From contig NZ_CP116942.1 in assembly GCF_028532485.1 (NCBI RefSeq), forward strand, positions 3,286,001 through 3,350,000: 64,000 nucleotides of DNA, read 5' to 3'. The first letter of the stretch is position 1; each line of letters opens with the position of its first letter. The position numbers and the translations under genes are program-made. The notes below the pieces were generated by a model, which saw only the letters and a list, made by a program, of their open reading frames with translations, did not search any database and was not told where the DNA came from. This DNA is from Iamia majanohamensis (GTDB lineage Bacteria > Actinomycetota > Acidimicrobiia > Acidimicrobiales > Iamiaceae). Positions 60,249 to 64,000 of the stretch are shown here, one piece after another.

Positions 60249-60255
60249 GAGGTTC

Positions 60256-60275
60256 GAGTGACCTCGAAACCCTCA
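60256..60275 (-). repeat. Dispersed extragenic repeat, copy R3, right part
   Basis: GAGTGACCTCGAAACCCTC, the remainder of R3 displaced 2.7 kb from its left part by the IS110 insertion. It abuts the 3' end of the tldE/pmbA gene, overlapping its stop codon. Confidence 0.85.
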
Positions 60276-61631
60276 GGTCCCCGAGATGGTGACGTCGCGG
60301 ATGACGAGGCTGACGCCGGCTGCGCTCATGGGCAGCCACTCGACGTCGGCACCCACCGCGGCCACGTCGCGGAGCATGCGCTGGAGGGTGGAGGCGATGG
60401 TGAACTCCCGCAGGGGGGCGCCCTGCTCGCCGTCGGTGATGCGGAGGCCCTCGGCACCGGTGGAGAAGTCGCCGCTGACGGCGTTGACCCCGGAGTGCAT
60501 GCCGATGACCGAGGTGATGAGCACGCCCTCGCCCACGTCGCGCAGCAGGGCGGGCTGGTCGAGCTGGCCCGGGGCCAGTGCCAGGGCCCGGCAGCCGACG
60601 CCGGGGGTGGACTTGAAGCCGCCGCGCACGGCGTTGCCGGTGGAGGCCGCGCCCGCCCAGCGCCCCGTGTAGGCGTTGTGCACGAAGGTGCCGAGCACGC
60701 CGTCGGTGATGAGGGCGTTGCGCCGGCTGGCCAGGCCCTCGCCGTCGGTGGCCCGGGCCGTGTAGGCGAGGGGGTTGGTGGGGTCGTCGACCAGGGTGAC
60801 GACCGGCGCAGCGATCTCCTCGCCCAGGCGGTCGGCGAACGGCGACCGGCCCTTGAGCACCGACTCGCCCGAGAGGGTGGAGCCGATGATGCCGATCACC
60901 ATGGCCGTCACGTAGGGGTCGAGCACGATGGTGGTGCGGGTGCTGGAGGGCTTGGTCGCCCCCAGCAGGCGGGTGGCCCGGCGGACGGCGTCGTCGCGGG
61001 CGTCGTCGGCGACGAGGTCGTCGAGCTCGCGGCCCACCGAGAAGCCGAACCCGGTCTGGGTCTGCTCGTCCGCCTCGGCCAGGCACGACACGGCCAGGTA
61101 GCAGGCGGTGGAGGCCGACTCCGAGCGGATGCCCGTGGTGGAGGCGACGCACGACTCGCCCATGGCGTCGACGAACTCGGCCGAGTCGACGCCCGTGATG
61201 CGGTCGTCGACGGATCGGGTGGCCGCCTCCAGCTCCAGGGCCCGGGCCACCTTCTCCTCGGTCGGGACCTCGAGCAGGGACGGGCGGAACAGGTCGAGGT
61301 CGGGGACGGCGACGCCGTCGGGCTCGGCGAGGCCGATGTGGGGGTCGGGGCTGGCGAAGCCGGCGTTGTCGCGGGCCTCGGCCAGGGTCTCGGCCAGGAC
61401 CTCGCCGTCGAAGGTGGCGGCGTAGGCGAAGCCCTGGCGATCGCCCTGGACGACCCGGATGCCGACGCCCATGGTCTCGGCCGACGAGAGGGACTCCACG
61501 TCGCCGTCGTAGGCCCGCACCTCGGTGTGGCGGCTGCGGCCGACCACGACCTCGACCTCCTCGCCGTCGCCGGCGAGGCCGACGACCCGGTCGGCGATGT
61601 CGGTGAGGTCGCCCGCTCGGGGCCCGCTCAT
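60273..61631 (-). CDS. TldE/PmbA subunit of the TldD-TldE metallopeptidase
   Basis: 452 residues from ATG 61631 (GTG 61670 is possible). The PmbA/TldE pattern is clear: YDGDVESLSSAETMGVGIRV, STRTTIVLDPYVTAMVIGIIGSTL, NALITDGVLGTFVHNAYTG, and the Gly-rich end GDFSTGAEGLRITDG. It lacks the HExxxH site, as expected for the non-catalytic partner of TldD. Together they degrade unfolded peptides or mature peptide natural products. It lies 76 nt behind tldD. Confidence 0.9.
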   Translation of the reverse strand: MSGPRAGDLTDIADRVVGLAGDGEEVEVVVGRSRHTEVRAYDGDVESLSSAETMGVGIRVVQGDRQGFAYAATFDGEVLAETLAEARDNAGFASPDPHIGLAEPDGVAVPDLDLFRPSLLEVPTEEKVARALELEAATRSVDDRITGVDSAEFVDAMGESCVASTTGIRSESASTACYLAVSCLAEADEQTQTGFGFSVGRELDDLVADDARDDAVRRATRLLGATKPSSTRTTIVLDPYVTAMVIGIIGSTLSGESVLKGRSPFADRLGEEIAAPVVTLVDDPTNPLAYTARATDGEGLASRRNALITDGVLGTFVHNAYTGRWAGAASTGNAVRGGFKSTPGVGCRALALAPGQLDQPALLRDVGEGVLITSVIGMHSGVNAVSGDFSTGAEGLRITDGEQGAPLREFTIASTLQRMLRDVAAVGADVEWLPMSAAGVSLVIRDVTISGT

Positions 61632-61707
61632 CGGCCCGCCCCGCAGCGGACCGTGGACGGACACCGCCACATGGGGCGGAGATCCGTAGGAAGCCGAGGG
61701 GTTGCGG

Positions 61708-63099
61708 TCATGCCGCGGTGCCGCCGACGGTCATGCTGCGGACCCGGAGGGTGGGGACGCCGTCGCCGACGGGGACGCCCTGGCCGTCCTTGCCGCAGGT
61801 GCCGGGCGGGCCCATGGCGAAGTCGTTGCCGAGGGCCTCGATGTCGGCCAGCACCTTGGGCCCGTTGCCGATGAGGTTCCCCTCGCGGAGCGGCTCGGTG
61901 AGGCGGCCGTCCTCGATCAGGTACGCCTCCCACATCCCGAACACGAAGTCGCCGGTGGCGGTGTTGACCGACCCTCCGCCGAGCTGGGCCACGTAGATGC
62001 CGTGGTCGGTGCCGGCGATGATGTCAGCCGGGTCGTCGCTGCCGTTGGCCAGGTAGGTGTTGGTCATCCGCACCATGGGGAGGTGCTGGTAGCTCTGGCG
62101 CCGGCCGTTGCCGGAGCGGGGCCGTCCGTCCTTGCGGCCGCGAGTGAGGTCCCACATGTAGTCGGTGAGCACGCCGTCCTCGATGAGCACGTTGCGCTGG
62201 GCCGGGCTGCCCTCGTCGTCGATGCCGAAGCAGCCCCACTCGTCGGCCACGGTGCCGTCGTCGATGAGGGTGACGAGCGGGGAGGCGACCTGCTGGCCCA
62301 GGCGGCCCTTGTAGACCGAGGCCCCCTTGGCGATGTGGTCGGCCTCCAGGCCGTGGCCGCAGGCCTCGTGGAAGAGCACCCCGCCGGCCCCGGCGCCGAT
62401 GACGACGGGCATCTCGCCGCTCGGGGCGGGACGGGCCACGAGCTTGGTGACGGCCCGGTCGGCGGCCGCCCGGGCCAGGTCCTCGACGGCCACCCGGTCG
62501 AAGAGCTCGAAGCCGACGGTGTGGCCCAGGCTCTGGCGCCCGGTCTGCTGGCCCGAGTCACCGGTGGCCACGGCGCCGATGGAGAACAGGGAGCGCACCT
62601 GGTCGTCCTCGGCCAGTAGGCCCTCGCTGTTGGCCACCAGGATGCGGCGTCGGCTGTCGCCGTAGCGGGCGCTGACCTGGCTGATGGCCCCGTCGGCGGC
62701 GCGGGCGGTCTCGTCGGCCCGGCGCAGGAGGTCGACCTTGTCGGCCTTGGCCACGTCCTCGGGCAGGACCTCGACGGTGCTCGGGTGGCGCGCCTCGGTG
62801 CGGGTCAGGGCGACCACGTTGCTGCCGCCCCCGCCGCGCCGGGCCGCGGCCCCGGCGGCCTCGGCTGCGGCCCGCAGGCCGGCCTCGCTCAGATCGGACG
62901 TGTGGGCGAAGCCGGTGGTGTCGCCGCTGATGACGCGGATGCCGGCCCCGCGGTCGCGGCCGGAGGAGAGCTGCTCGATGCGACCGTCGTCGAGGACCGC
63001 CGAGGTGGCCCGCTTGTCCTCGGCGAAGACCTCGGCCAGCTCTCCGCCGCCGGCGAGGGCGGACGACAGCACCCGGGACAGGACGGCCTCTTCGATCAC
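61708..63099 (-). CDS. tldD: TldD metallopeptidase subunit
   Basis: 463 residues. HEACGHGLEADHI contains the HExxxH zinc motif of TldD; RIEQLSSGRDRGAGIRVISG, RSGNGRRQSYQHLPMVRMTNTYL and GDFVFGMWEAYLIEDG are other conserved blocks. GTG 63099 (VIEEAVLSRVL) is chosen with GGGAG upstream; the longer upstream frame is low-complexity. TACGCT near 63156-63161 (minus strand) is a candidate -10. First gene of the tldD-tldE unit. Confidence 0.92.
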   Translation of the reverse strand: MIEEAVLSRVLSSALAGGGELAEVFAEDKRATSAVLDDGRIEQLSSGRDRGAGIRVISGDTTGFAHTSDLSEAGLRAAAEAAGAAARRGGGGSNVVALTRTEARHPSTVEVLPEDVAKADKVDLLRRADETARAADGAISQVSARYGDSRRRILVANSEGLLAEDDQVRSLFSIGAVATGDSGQQTGRQSLGHTVGFELFDRVAVEDLARAAADRAVTKLVARPAPSGEMPVVIGAGAGGVLFHEACGHGLEADHIAKGASVYKGRLGQQVASPLVTLIDDGTVADEWGCFGIDDEGSPAQRNVLIEDGVLTDYMWDLTRGRKDGRPRSGNGRRQSYQHLPMVRMTNTYLANGSDDPADIIAGTDHGIYVAQLGGGSVNTATGDFVFGMWEAYLIEDGRLTEPLREGNLIGNGPKVLADIEALGNDFAMGPPGTCGKDGQGVPVGDGVPTLRVRSMTVGGTAA

Positions 63100-63293
63100 C
63101 TGGGGGCTCCCACGGTCGGGGGACGCCGCCGGACGACGGCGCCTGGGCCGGTCAGCGTACCGACACCCGGCTGCGGCCCCGCCCACCCCTGGCAGCGAGG
63201 AGGGCCCCGGCGCGCCTGCGGTCCCCGGGCTCCGGGGCGGCCGCCGCCACGGAGTTGCGAGGGCGCGTCCGGGACCGTCTAGCGTCGTGTCCC

Positions 63294-63698
63294 GTGCCTC
63301 CCAAGCCGCCGCTGCAGGCGACGTTCCGTCCCGGGCTGAGCGGCTCGGTGCGCCTCGACGTGGGCGAGGCCGACACCGCCGAGGCGCTGGGCTCCGGCGA
63401 CGTGCCGGTGCTCGGGACCCCGCGCCTGGTCGGCCTCTGCGAGCAGGCCTCGCTCGCCGCCCTGGGCCCCGCGGTGTCGCCGGACCAGACCACCGTCGGC
63501 ATGCGCGTCCACGTCGACCACCTCGCGCCGACGCAGGTCGGCGGCGTGGTCACCGCCGAGGCCACGCTCGAGAAGGTCGAGGGCCGCAAGCTGACCTTCA
63601 CCGTCACCGTGCGCGACCGGTGCAGCCTGGTGGCCGCCGGGCGGGTGACCCGGGTCGTCGTGGACCGGGACCGCTTCCTGTCCAAGGCGTCGGGCTGA
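63294..63698 (+). CDS. Hotdog-fold thioesterase (FlK-like)
   Basis: 134 residues. The hotdog pattern (GTPRLVGLCEQASLAAL, TTVGMRVHVDHLAPTQVGGVVTAEATLEKVEGRKLTFTVTVRD) matches the fluoroacetyl-CoA-thioesterase-like family; the Thr, Glu and His of the catalytic set are present at T, E and H in TPR, CEQ and VDH. Physiological acyl-CoA substrate unknown. TAGCGT at 63280-63285 is 8 nt before GTG 63294 (leaderless). Confidence 0.85.
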   Translation: MPPKPPLQATFRPGLSGSVRLDVGEADTAEALGSGDVPVLGTPRLVGLCEQASLAALGPAVSPDQTTVGMRVHVDHLAPTQVGGVVTAEATLEKVEGRKLTFTVTVRDRCSLVAAGRVTRVVVDRDRFLSKASG

Positions 63699-64000
63699 CG
63701 GCCCCAGAGGCCCTCCCGCCCGCCCCCGCGGGCATCGAGGTCGTCGGCGTCGACGCCGACGACACCCTCTGGCACAACGAGACCTACTTCGCCGAGGCCG
63801 CCGCCACCTTCGCCGAGATCCTCGCCCCGTGGGCGCCCGACGGCGAGGACGTGCGGGCGCGCAACGACGCCACCGAGCGCCGGAACCTCGAGCTGTTCGG
63901 CTACGGCATCAAGGGGTTCACCCTGTCGATGATCGAGACCGCGGTGGAGGTGAGCGACGGGCAGGTCAGCGGCGAGGCCGTGGGCCGGCTGCTCGAGCTG
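63695..64000 (+). CDS. HAD-superfamily hydrolase, 3' end outside window
   Basis: At least 102 codons. VVGVDADDTLWHNETYF carries HAD motif I (DxDxT), followed by a helical cap (TFAEILAPWAPDG ... NLELFGYGIKGFTLSMIETAVEV). Substrate unknown. No ATG, GTG or TTG exists in frame before motif I; the only plausible start is CTG 63695, overlapping the thioesterase TGA as CTGA, the same 4-nt coupling seen elsewhere in this window. The end lies beyond the window. Confidence 0.8.
   Translation, partial: MTAPEALPPAPAGIEVVGVDADDTLWHNETYFAEAAATFAEILAPWAPDGEDVRARNDATERRNLELFGYGIKGFTLSMIETAVEVSDGQVSGEAVGRLLEL

Larger units (their letters stand above)
57579..60255 (+). mobile_element. IS110-family element, interrupted by an IS3-family element
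   Basis: Ends were placed by comparing the interrupted repeat R3 with intact R1: left flank ends GGAGCGGAGC and right flank begins GAGTGACCTCG, contiguous in R1. Without the nested IS3 copy and its duplication the element is about 1324 bp, normal for IS110. It has a 258-nt 5' non-coding end, a DEDD/Ser transposase gene and almost no 3' non-coding end. Boundaries may be off by 1-2 nt because of the core dinucleotide. Confidence 0.85.

Overview
The window is very GC-rich DNA with long spurious open frames on both strands, a strong G/C third-codon bias and many GTG starts. The gene set points to a free-living actinomycete: WS/DGAT acyltransferase, PBP-fused and other Ser/Thr kinases, a [3Fe-4S] ferredoxin, and a Ruc-like zinc ribbon next to galU-moeA as in mycobacteria. 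The class Acidimicrobiia (Iamia-like) is my best guess; this is inference, not a database match. At least 17 genes carry a TANNNT box 6-9 nt upstream of the start codon, so leaderless mRNAs look common, and I used this to choose several starts.

Layout. 1-16.5 kb is a surface-glycan/lipid cluster: two GT-C-type membrane glycosyltransferases, a fused transporter/spermidine-synthase-like protein, a GT2 glycosyltransferase coupled to a B12-binding radical SAM enzyme, an acyltransferase-3/SGNH protein, a TMTC-like membrane protein and a WecE-like sugar aminotransferase. Two COG2159 amidohydrolases and an Asp/Asn hydroxylase-like gene sit between them. 16.6-25 kb holds a BI-1/YccA protein, two SDRs, a NeuD-like acetyltransferase, a DoxX protein, a kinase fused to an extracellular type-1 periplasmic-binding domain, and a gamma-glutamyltransferase-like enzyme. 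25.0-26.4 kb is a repeat-bounded AbiEi/DUF559-like cassette. 26.4-34 kb carries a TetR pair, a metallo-hydrolase, a RecB-type nuclease, a PAP2 phosphatase, a DsbA-like protein and a WS/DGAT. 34-45.8 kb holds a second kinase, ispE, enoyl-CoA hydratase, an M1 aminopeptidase, a GGDEF protein, lysoplasmalogenase, Nudix, and a ferredoxin reductase/ferredoxin pair.

46-56 kb contains two paralogous lipoproteins, tRNA-Ala(CGC), a CAP lipoprotein, a translin-like protein, molybdopterin genes moaC-moaA-moeA, galU, and diverging from galU a CIRCE-controlled Ruc-like zinc ribbon with an MTA phosphorylase, then a SAF-domain protein, a PHB-depolymerase-like lipoprotein and uppP. 57.2-60.3 kb is a nested mobile element: an IS110-family insertion sits inside a dispersed extragenic repeat and is itself split by an IS3-family element with a perfect CCC target duplication. 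60.3-63.1 kb is tldD-tldE; the window ends in a hotdog thioesterase and a partial HAD hydrolase.

The strongest leads are the IS110 5' non-coding end, whose stem-enclosed loop resembles the very target it inserted into (candidate bridge RNA), and the five-copy 73-bp repeat bracketing a nuclease-like gene.
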